DNA of 64,000 nt from an uncultured Clostridia bacterium (GTDB taxonomy: Bacteria; Bacillota; Clostridia; Christensenellales; Borkfalkiaceae), in the NCBI GenBank assembly GCA_947628505.1, contig CANRAD010000010.1:1-64000 (forward strand), written 5' to 3'. Made by a program: the position numbers and the translations under genes. This document shows, piece after piece, positions 35,937 to 42,302 of this stretch. Positions within the stretch are counted from its first letter, which is position 1. Every line of letters starts with the position of its first letter. The notes under the pieces were generated by a model. It was not told the origin of the DNA, did not search any database, and worked only from the letters and a program-made list of their open reading frames with translations.

Positions 35937-36049
35937 TTGGGCAAAGTGTGTAGTAGAGAGTGTCTGCCAATGTGATTTTTTAGTGGACACTCAGCCTCGC
36001 AGAGCCCACTCTTTGCAGCGCAAAGTATAGTGGGCTACACTTTGCCCAA
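35937..36049. other. Candidate oriT
   Basis: Outer arms TTGGGCAAAGTGT (35937-35949) and ACACTTTGCCCAA (36037-36049) are inverted repeats. Inside the right arm, AAAGTATAGTGGGCTACACTTT (36022-36043) resembles the hairpin and nick region of pMV158-type MobV origins (TAGTGTG/TTA with AAGTATAGTG). GAGTGTC/GACACTC forms another pair in between. It lies just upstream of the relaxase gene, where MobV origins are found. Confidence 0.65.
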
Positions 36050-36094
36050 ACTGTTGCATTTTTGCTTCCTGTTTGCTTCCAAAGTTGCGCCCGT

Positions 36095-36127
36095 CTATGG
36101 CGGACGGTATTGCTCATAGTTTTTCAT
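36095..36127 (-). CDS. Ten-residue leader peptide candidate
   Basis: ATG with a strong AGGAGGTTAT just ahead, encoding MKNYEQYRPP then TAG. It is too short to be a typical protein but has the best ribosome binding site in the region. It lies between the leader terminator (36273-36330) and mobV, so it may be a translated leader that couples ribosome state to mobV expression. Confidence 0.45.
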   Translation of the reverse strand: MKNYEQYRPP

Positions 36128-36272
36128 ATAACCTCCTGATTTTTGGCGTGAAAAAGGTCGCTGACATTTCTTCATCACCGACCTGAGAGTGCGCTATGGC
36201 ATAAGCCGCAACGCAGTATTAAATTGTCTGTTTGTCTTACATAATCTCGCCTCCTTGTTTTTGTCTAAGAAT

Positions 36273-36330
36273 AAAAAAATCCGCACGAATTCTAATCGAC
36301 CGTTAAACGGTAATCTTCTTCGTGCGGATT
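36273..36330 (-). terminator. Attenuator-like terminator in the mobV leader
   Basis: On the minus strand AATCCGCACGAA pairs with TTCGTGCGGATT, enclosing a smaller ACCGTT/AACGGT hairpin, and is followed by T7. It lies between the promoter at 36605-36633 and mobV, so transcripts must read through it. Confidence 0.75.
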
Positions 36331-36488
36331 AGTTCCGCTTATTAAATTGTAGGTTGTACTTAAAAAATTGTACAACAATAAAACCCACACCTCAAACCTC
36401 ATTTTTACGGTTGAAATGCCTGTCGCAGAAATTGCTCGTTCACAAACGCAACTCTATGGTAAAGCGACAGTAATTCTCCGCTACGATT

Positions 36489-36584
36489 CTATGCCGTAGC
36501 GATATTCACTTCCACGTCAGGGAAGGAATAATGGGTAAACTCTCTATAATTTATATATACCCACAATAGCAATAATTCAAACAT
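36489..36584 (-). CDS. 31-residue leader ORF candidate
   Basis: ATG at 36584 begins MFELLLLWVYINYREFTHYS and ends at TAG 36489. It starts about 14 bases after the expected transcription start and has no clear Shine-Dalgarno sequence. Its end overlaps a CGCTACG/CGTAGCG hairpin. The position (first ORF of a long structured leader, before a terminator) is that of a regulatory peptide in translation-dependent attenuation, but no antibiotic gene follows. Confidence 0.45.
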   Translation of the reverse strand: MFELLLLWVYINYREFTHYSFPDVEVNIATA

Positions 36585-36604
36585 ACGTTCGTAATTGTAT
36601 TCTT

Positions 36605-36633
36605 ATTTTAGCATATCTTTTTCGACTTGTCAA
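36605..36633 (-). promoter_or_regulatory. Promoter of the mobV leader transcript
   Basis: Minus strand perfect TTGACA, 17-base spacer, TAAAAT. It drives a leader of roughly 700 bases containing two short ORFs, several hairpins and a terminator before mobV. Confidence 0.8.
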
Positions 36634-36675
36634 GCCTCAAATGTCCACGATTATGGACATTTGACTGTTTTTTGT

Positions 36676-36804
36676 CTATAAAACTATATTTATCTCGTCG
36701 TACCGGTCGATTTCACTGTGACTGTTTTCAACCGTTTCTTTCAGTTGCCGTTGCTTCTGCTCATATGCCTCGGACATCAAAGCAAACCGTTCTTCCGTTA
36801 TCAT
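36676..36804 (-). pseudogene. Remnant of another large serine recombinase
   Basis: An in-frame stretch ITEERFALMSEAYEQKQRQL followed by KETVENSHSEIDRYDEINIVL* resembles the coiled-coil region of large serine recombinases (the intact integrase here has [20 protein letters not shown] at the equivalent place). Only about 40 residues remain, with no catalytic or DNA-binding domain. It is a decayed scrap of an earlier element and suggests this element was assembled by nesting. Confidence 0.65.
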
Positions 36805-36838
36805 GGCTTTGAATATACAATTTGCAATAGGTAATCAA

Positions 36839-37450
36839 TTAACTTTTTACATACTTAAAAAGGATTATTCCCTTAATTACCAACAGCAAAAATACCACTG
36901 TTGTAGCATACGCTTCTCTTGTTATAGCCAGAAGACATACCGTAAGAATACTTAGTACCATCGATATTACCGTAACAATTTTTTGTCCTTTTTGAATTCT
37001 GATTTTTGTTAAAATTATTTTTACGGTTCCAACCAAGATAAGCGCTATATACATAATCCAATATGTCAAGATATTAAACAATGTGGTTTGAGTATATGCA
37101 AGCAGATTTACGGCATAAATATATTCGTCGATCGATTTTGGATAAAGAGGCAAAACGACAAGCAAAAATGAAAACAAATCGACAATTCCGAATATCAGGT
37201 CGCACGTATTCCGAACGTTTGATTGATTTTCTTTTTCTGCAATGGAAAGTAATTTTTCCCCCGATAACAAATCATCAATAGTAACAGAAAAAAAACTTGC
37301 TATTTGTTTTAACGAATCTATACTCGGATACCCCCTTCCCGATTCCCATTTTGAAACAGCAGTTCTTGACACATATAGAGCCTCCGCTAATTCTTCTTGC
37401 GTAAGCCCTCTGTTTTTTCTCAATTCTTGAAGTTTTTCATTAAATTCCAC
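36839..37450 (-). CDS. Helix-turn-helix regulator with membrane domain
   Basis: A 203-residue protein. Residues ~5-60 are a classic Cro/CI HTH (KNRGLTQEELAEALYVSRTAVSKWESGRGYPSIDSLK). Residues ~90-200 hold four hydrophobic segments, so the DNA-binding head is tethered to the membrane. The start is GTG at 37450 with GGAGG eight to nine bases upstream. It follows the PAP2 gene by 15 bases in one operon. Base use is clearly AT-richer than the surrounding chromosome. A membrane-stress or lipid signal is possible but unproven. Confidence 0.85.
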   Translation of the reverse strand: MEFNEKLQELRKNRGLTQEELAEALYVSRTAVSKWESGRGYPSIDSLKQIASFFSVTIDDLLSGEKLLSIAEKENQSNVRNTCDLIFGIVDLFSFLLVVLPLYPKSIDEYIYAVNLLAYTQTTLFNILTYWIMYIALILVGTVKIILTKIRIQKGQKIVTVISMVLSILTVCLLAITREAYATTVVFLLLVIKGIILFKYVKS

Positions 37451-37465
37451 AGCAAAACCTCCGGA

Positions 37466-38128
37466 TCAGTTTTCTTTTTTCGCGCATAACAAAACAACAG
37501 CTTTATAAATTAAAAATAACCCTGCACTCAAAATGATAGAACCGATAATATCTGTAATCCAATGAACTCCTGACAGCAATCGTCCAATTACCATAAAGGC
37601 GGAAAAAATAATGCTAACGATATTTATAACTATTTTTACCCACGCATTTTTGATCCTGCGATTACACTGAAAAATAAGCGTTGGCATAACGCTTAAAACA
37701 ACAAGCGTCGTTGACGACGGGTAAGAAGCTTCCATATGCCCGTTGATAAATACTGGTCTGTAATTTATCGGAATCATTTCAAAAACAAAATATCCCAACA
37801 TTACTAAAATGTAATAAATTCCTAAAATAATAATGTCATAATCTACTTGTAATAAGCTTCTTCTCTTAATCAGTTGAATAAGTCCGATTGTTGCGAATAT
37901 CATGCAGATAACCAACGGTACAATACCCAACCAATCAGTAATGATATAGAGAGGCATATTCGTTCCTGTAAGTTTGTGAAACCAACAGTTAAATGTTGCA
38001 AGACCTATATCCGTACCATTCAATCCGACTTGTTGAACGTCCACCATCTGTATTAATATTGTCCAGACAGCAAATGCTATTATTAACATAATTCCTATAA
38101 CTAATGTTCTTTTTCCACTCTTTTTCAT
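37466..38128 (-). CDS. PAP2-family membrane phosphatase-like protein
   Basis: A 220-residue protein with six hydrophobic segments. The PAP2 signature is partly visible: INYRP (motif 1 end), YPSSTT in place of the usual PSGH (motif 2), and GRLLSGVHWITDIIG (motif 3, with the His and Asp). Replacement of the motif 2 His, normally the general acid, could mean reduced or different activity. AAGGAG lies ahead of the ATG, and promoter TTGATA-17-TATAAT is 45 bases upstream. Operon with the HTH-membrane regulator; cargo of the element. Confidence 0.82.
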   Translation of the reverse strand: MKKSGKRTLVIGIMLIIAFAVWTILIQMVDVQQVGLNGTDIGLATFNCWFHKLTGTNMPLYIITDWLGIVPLVICMIFATIGLIQLIKRRSLLQVDYDIIILGIYYILVMLGYFVFEMIPINYRPVFINGHMEASYPSSTTLVVLSVMPTLIFQCNRRIKNAWVKIVINIVSIIFSAFMVIGRLLSGVHWITDIIGSIILSAGLFLIYKAVVLLCAKKEN

Positions 38129-38172
38129 TTTTACTCTCCTTACTTTGTCTGCTTTGCCCTTAGGCTAATTTA

Positions 38173-38201
38173 ATTATAATTGAAAGAATGGAAAATATCA
38201 A
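38173..38201 (-). promoter_or_regulatory. Promoter of the PAP2-regulator operon
   Basis: Minus strand TTGATA, 17-base spacer, TATAAT. GATACGAATCGTG and other AT-rich partial repeats lie just upstream, possible sites for the HTH regulator. Confidence 0.7.
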
Positions 38202-38439
38202 GAACCGATACTTCACATGCTTGACACGATTCGTATCATTTGTTTAAATTGTTTTCTGAAGCATTTAATCTACCGCCCCAATTTATAAAAGCCTCAAAAT
38301 ATAGTTTATTATACCATATTTGCTAAATAATTTCAATACCTTTTAGCGTTGCAATATTATTAAGAAAAAGAAGAGCCCGATTTCTCGGACTCTAGAAACG
38401 AACTCGCTATTTGCATATATTGAATTTAATACTTCTTCT
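38202..38439. other. AT-rich non-coding right end of the element
   Basis: No reading frame with a ribosome binding site was seen. It contains an AGAGCCCGA/TCGGACTCT hairpin at 38370-38393 with one mismatch, followed on the minus strand by a T/C-rich stretch. Otherwise nothing recognisable before the attR arm at 38440. Confidence 0.5.
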
Positions 38440-38478
38440 AAATTCCCCACGAATATTTAACTAATGATAAAGAAAAAA
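38440..38478. other. attR: right junction of the integrative element
   Basis: The arm at 38440-38461 (AAATTCCCCA...TATTTAAC) mirrors the left-end arm. GATAAAG (38466-38472) repeats the left junction and is followed by A6. An AA crossover at 38476-38477 against 32520-32521 gives nearly equal arm spacing (14 and 15 bases) and an in-frame amt-glnB join. Confidence 0.75.
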
Positions 38479-39057
38479 TGCGGTTTGATATCCGCAATAC
38501 GTTTCGGGAAAGAGTGGAACGGCCTCAGAGCCGGCGCCGAAGACGAGATAACCGGCCTCGACATATCCGAACACGGACTTTCCTCGGCCTATGCCGACTT
38601 CCTTCCCACGGTTCCCGCATATGACGGAGAAGGCGAAAACGTCGATATTTCCGGCGTAACGCCTTCGGATATAGAACTTCTTCCGGCTTCCGGCAGATAT
38701 ACCAAAATCACAATAATAACCGGTCAGGACAAATTCTTAACGTTAAAGGACGCCATGGCGCAGATAGGCGTAACGGGCATGACGGTATCCACCGTAATGG
38801 GTTGCGGAGCGCAGGGCGGCAAAACGGGGCAGTATCGCGGCGTAAAGACAACGATGCACCTGCTTCCCAAAATTCAGGTCGAGATAGTCGTCTCCACGGT
38901 CGATCCCAAACTTGTGGTGGCGGTTGCGAGAAAAGTTCTCGACGACGGCAAAGTCGGCGCAGGCAAGATATTTGTATCGAATATCGAAAACGTCATGCGC
39001 ATACGCACGGGCGAAACGGGCGTGGACGCCCTTTCGAACGAGGCGGAAGTCGGATAA
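38464..39057 (+). pseudogene. glnB: Displaced 3' part of the amt-glnB fusion: Amt tail plus PII domain
   Basis: The first ~75 residues (WNGLRAGAEDEITGLDISEH ... GLSSAYADF) are the cytoplasmic tail of an ammonium transporter. The last ~115 (YTKITIITGQDKFLTLKDAM..., T-loop GCGAQGGKTGQYRG, GKVGAGKIFVSNIENVMRIRTGE) are a PII signal protein. The T-loop RGVKT lacks the tyrosine that is uridylylated in GlnB/GlnK. The ATG at 38464 has no ribosome binding site and follows a stop two codons upstream, so this is a fragment whose expression is doubtful. Translation from this ATG would still give a complete PII domain. Confidence 0.85.
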
Positions 39058-39091
39058 ATTCAATCACACAGCTCTCTCATAGATACTTGGG

Positions 39092-39123
39092 AAGTCCGTC
39101 TGCCTCGGCAGGCGGACTTTTCA
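39092..39123 (+). terminator. Terminator after the PII fragment
   Basis: Thirteen-pair stem AAGTCCGTCTGCC/GGCAGGCGGACTT with one G-U and a two-base loop, followed by TTTT. It ended the original amt-glnB transcript. Confidence 0.8.
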
Positions 39124-39141
39124 CGCAGACGTCGCATTGAA

Positions 39142-39170
39142 TTGACTTTTCCCGCGGGAAGTGATAATAT
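39142..39170 (+). promoter_or_regulatory. Promoter of the ClC gene with a palindrome in the spacer
   Basis: TTGACT, 17-base spacer, TAATAT. The perfect palindrome TTCCCGCGGGAA (39149-39160) fills the spacer and is a likely repressor operator. Confidence 0.7.
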
Positions 39171-39192
39171 ATGCGGGAATAAAAGGTAAAAT

Positions 39193-40824
39193 ATGAATTT
39201 GCGCTTTGACAGTAAAAAACGTTATATCGTAGATAATTTCATAAACATCATAGTTCTCAGCGTATTGACCGGGCTTTTCGCCGGGGTAATTATAACTTTT
39301 TACAATATTTTCGCTTTTCTCGGTGAGGAATATTCCGTAAAGCTCTATGAGCTCGTGTTTGAAAATCCCGCGTTTGTGCCCTTGCTGTTTTTGGGGCTCG
39401 CGGCGGGCGCGCTCGTAATAGGCACGGTCGTTCGTTTCGTGCCAATGATACGCGGAAGCGGAATCCCGCAGATTGAAGGCGCGGCCCGCGGAATTATCCG
39501 TTTTAAGTGGTATGTAACGCTGTGCTCTATGTTCGCCGCCTCGCTCGCGTGTATGTTCCTCGGACTTTCCGCCGGAGCGGAGGGCCCTTCGCTCGAAATG
39601 GGCGGTTGCGCGGGCAGCGCCGTCGGAACGATTTTAAAGCGCAATCATATGGCGCGCCGTCTGCAAATCGCCTCGGGCGCGTCCGCAGGCCTTGCAGTGG
39701 CTTTCAACGCGCCCATAACGGGGCTTGTGTTCGCTCTCGAAGAGGCGTTTCGCTCGTTTTCGCCGCAGGTGTTTATAAGCGCCGCGATAAGCGTGGTAGT
39801 CGCCCTTTTCACGCGCAACGCAATACGTCCCGCCATTTCGATGGGCGGTTATTCGTTTGAAACGGGTTTCGCTTTCAACGGCGTTTTCGATTTCGTCGAA
39901 GTTACGGATCCGATAATTTTTCTTTGGATAGCCCTCGGCGCCGTCTGCACGGCTCTCGCCGGCGTGTTGTTCTATCACCTTGTCTTTCTCTCGAAAAGAC
40001 TGTTTAAACGCATAACCTTTTTGAAGGGCGTCGGCAAATATCTTATACCTTTCCTTATTGCGGGAGCTTTCGGACTGATAAGCGTGTACGCCATGGGCGG
40101 CGGTCATTCGTTTATCGAGACCGTGGGCGGCGGAGATGTCAATTTAAGCGTATTCGGCGCAGGTCTTCTCGCTTCGCTCGGCATAATAGTGCTGATGCGC
40201 TTCATATCCGCCGTGCTCGTCATGGGCGGCGGCGTGCCTTGCGGCGTGTTCATTCCCATGCTCGCAATAGGCGCGGGCATAGGCGCCTTGCTCTCTTGTC
40301 TTTTCAATATGTGGGGAATGGACGGCATATATACGGACTATATGATTATAATCTGCATGGCGGCCTTTTTCACGTGCGTGGTCAAAGCCCCGATAACGGG
40401 GCTCGTAATGATTTTCGAACTTACGGGCAGTTACGTAAATCTTTTGCCGGCTCTTATGGGCGTAACGATAGGATATCTCGTCGGAGTCGTCTGCCGTATC
40501 CAGCCTATATACGAGAAGTGCCTCGAAATGTACATAGACGAGGAGAAACTGTACGAGAAACTTAAAAAGGAGCGCATAACTCTCGAAATACAGCCTTTGT
40601 CGCGCGCCGACGGAGAGAGAATACGCGCGTTGATATGGCCGACGAACGGCCTTGTAACGTCCGTTAAAATGCCCGACGGTCAGACGCTCGTTCCCGACGG
40701 CGAATTTACTCTCGCCGCGGGCGAAGTGATAACTTTCGAATGTGAAACCGACGATTTGAAGGAAACCACCGATTATCTCTATGCGATAACGGGCAAACCC
40801 GCCCGCCAGACGGAGAATAAATAG
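39193..40824 (+). CDS. ClC-family chloride channel/antiporter with TrkA-C domain
   Basis: Membrane anion transporter, about 10-12 membrane-inserted helices plus a C-terminal cytoplasmic RCK-C/TrkA-C-like domain (last ~85 residues). Selectivity motifs are visible: GSGIPQ (residues ~94), GLSAGAEGPSLEMGG (the equivalent of GREGP, keeping the gating glutamate) and GGGVPCGVFIPMLAIGAG (the GxFxP block). The Arg of GREGP is replaced by Ala. The retained external Glu suggests proton coupling; whether it carries chloride or fluoride is not shown. Monocistronic. Confidence 0.92.
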   Translation: MNLRFDSKKRYIVDNFINIIVLSVLTGLFAGVIITFYNIFAFLGEEYSVKLYELVFENPAFVPLLFLGLAAGALVIGTVVRFVPMIRGSGIPQIEGAARGIIRFKWYVTLCSMFAASLACMFLGLSAGAEGPSLEMGGCAGSAVGTILKRNHMARRLQIASGASAGLAVAFNAPITGLVFALEEAFRSFSPQVFISAAISVVVALFTRNAIRPAISMGGYSFETGFAFNGVFDFVEVTDPIIFLWIALGAVCTALAGVLFYHLVFLSKRLFKRITFLKGVGKYLIPFLIAGAFGLISVYAMGGGHSFIETVGGGDVNLSVFGAGLLASLGIIVLMRFISAVLVMGGGVPCGVFIPMLAIGAGIGALLSCLFNMWGMDGIYTDYMIIICMAAFFTCVVKAPITGLVMIFELTGSYVNLLPALMGVTIGYLVGVVCRIQPIYEKCLEMYIDEEKLYEKLKKERITLEIQPLSRADGERIRALIWPTNGLVTSVKMPDGQTLVPDGEFTLAAGEVITFECETDDLKETTDYLYAITGKPARQTENK

Positions 40825-40841
40825 CGCGAAACGGTTTTGAC

Positions 40842-40868
40842 GGCGGCGGACGAAATGTCCGCCGTTTT
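40842..40868 (+). terminator. Terminator after the ClC gene
   Basis: CGGCGGAC/GTCCGCCG stem with a 5-base loop, followed by TTTTTAATT. Confidence 0.85.
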
Positions 40869-40968
40869 TAATTGCGCCCGCAAACCGGGCATAAATACAG
40901 CTTATACGCGATATCAGTATTATTAAAGCCGCAGTCCGGCATTTTAAATTGTTATCATTACATTACGC

Positions 40969-40997
40969 TTGACTAAACCCGCCTTTTAATCTATAAT
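40969..40997 (+). promoter_or_regulatory. Promoter of the glutamate synthase operon
   Basis: TTGACT, 17-base spacer, TATAAT. It lies about 170 bases before the first gene, leaving a long leader. The remaining bases between the ClC terminator and this promoter (40869-40968) show nothing recognisable. Confidence 0.8.
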
Positions 40998-41004
40998 ATA
41001 ATTT

Positions 41005-41174
41005 GTTGAAAAAACGGCGGTTGTCGACGGAGCGGCGACGCTTTCGGGAGAGCCCCGTTCGTATCTTATAGCGAATAGTAATCGTAAACTGTGCAGTGGT
41101 CGGTTTATCGGTTAAGGCGCGTTATATCCTTACGCGCCGCGCGCATATTCGACATTTCAGAAAGGGAACGACAT
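41005..41174 (+). ncRNA. Structured 5' leader of the glutamate synthase operon
   Basis: About 170 bases between promoter and ATG with several hairpins: GTCG/CGAC near 41023-41040, CGGG/CCCG near 41045-41056 and a strong GGCGCGT/ACGCGCC stem at 41116-41138. It does not match a riboswitch consensus that I recognise, and no terminator is evident, so any control would be translational or by stability. Confidence 0.4.
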
Positions 41175-42302
41175 ATGTTTCTGAACGATATGAATTTGAA
41201 AAACGCTCCGCTCGAAGGCGAAGTGAGAATACCTTCCGGTTGCGCGGTAAGCGCAATAATAGACAGGTCGGGCAAGAAGATGACGGGAGAGCGCATAATT
41301 CGCTCGATCGCCACTATGCACGACCGTTCAAACGGTCTCGGCGGCGGTTTCGCCGGTTACGGCATATATCCCGATTACAAGGAATATTATGCCTTTCACC
41401 TCTTTTACAACGATTTCCAATCAAAAAAAGAAACAGAGGACTTTCTCATTCAGCATTTCGAGGTCGTTTATTCTTCCGAAATGAAGACGAGGAAGATGAA
41501 AAAAATAACCAACGAGCCGCTCATATACAGATATTTTCTGTATCCGCTCTCGAAGAGGCTTGCCAACTCTCTGCTCGGCGAAGAACAATACGTCGTCAAA
41601 TGCGTCAATAAGATAAACGCCGAGATAAACGGCGCGTTCGTCTTTTCCAGCGGCAAGGATATGGGCATATTCAAAGGCGTTGGCTTTCCCGAGGATATAG
41701 GCAAATTTTATCTTCTCGACGAAGAATATGAGGGATACAGCTGGACGGCTCACGGCAGATACCCCACAAACACTCCCGGTTGGTGGGGCGGAGCGCACCC
41801 GTTCGGGCTCCTCGATTATTCGGTGGTTCACAACGGCGAGATTTCCTCCTACGACGCCAATCGCAGATACATAGAGATGTTCGGCTATAAATGCTCGTTG
41901 CAGACGGACACTGAAGTGATAACGTATGTTATAGATTATCTCATCAGGGTTAAAAAATTAACCTTGCAGGAAGTAGCAAAAGTCATCTCCGCGTCGTTCT
42001 GGTCGACGATAGATGAGAAATCGGAAGAAGAGCAAAGGCAGGAGATTTTTCTCAGAAAGGCGTTCCCGTCTCTGCTCATAACGGGGCCTTTCTCGATAAT
42101 TTTCGGCTTTACGGGCGGCATAATGGCGTTGAACGACAGATTGAAACTGCGTTCCATGGTCTGCGCCGAAAAGGGCGATATAGCCTATGTTTCGAGCGAA
42201 GAGTGCGGCATACGCGTCATCGAACCCGACGTGGACAAGATTTTCTCGCCCGCCGGCGGACAGCCGATAGTTTACACTTTGAAAGAAGGGGGATCGCTCT
42301 GA
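41175..42302 (+). CDS. Class II glutamine amidotransferase subunit of glutamate synthase
   Basis: Releases ammonia from glutamine for the FMN subunit encoded next. The 375-residue protein has an N-terminal-nucleophile amidotransferase fold: Cys23 in IPSGCAVSAIIDR is the probable catalytic residue after removal of a 22-residue propeptide, ATMHDRSNGLGGGFAGYGIYP follows, and WTAHGRYPTNTPGWWGGAHPFGLLDYSVVHNGEI holds the Arg and Asn of the active site. ATG 41175 is the first start that keeps a propeptide of family size. The stop overlaps the next gene's ATG (TGATG). Corresponds to GlxB-type subunits. Confidence 0.86.
   Translation: MFLNDMNLKNAPLEGEVRIPSGCAVSAIIDRSGKKMTGERIIRSIATMHDRSNGLGGGFAGYGIYPDYKEYYAFHLFYNDFQSKKETEDFLIQHFEVVYSSEMKTRKMKKITNEPLIYRYFLYPLSKRLANSLLGEEQYVVKCVNKINAEINGAFVFSSGKDMGIFKGVGFPEDIGKFYLLDEEYEGYSWTAHGRYPTNTPGWWGGAHPFGLLDYSVVHNGEISSYDANRRYIEMFGYKCSLQTDTEVITYVIDYLIRVKKLTLQEVAKVISASFWSTIDEKSEEEQRQEIFLRKAFPSLLITGPFSIIFGFTGGIMALNDRLKLRSMVCAEKGDIAYVSSEECGIRVIEPDVDKIFSPAGGQPIVYTLKEGGSL

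Noticed and set aside
36627-36812. A 61-codon plus-strand frame in the mobV leader region
   Set aside because: It lacks a ribosome binding site, and the minus strand here encodes a recognisable recombinase remnant and a consensus promoter.
41005-41174. Glycine or T-box riboswitch ahead of the glutamate synthase operon
   Set aside because: A GGGAGAG stretch looked like a glycine-riboswitch element, but the rest of the consensus is absent, and there is no T-box (TGGNACCGCG) sequence.
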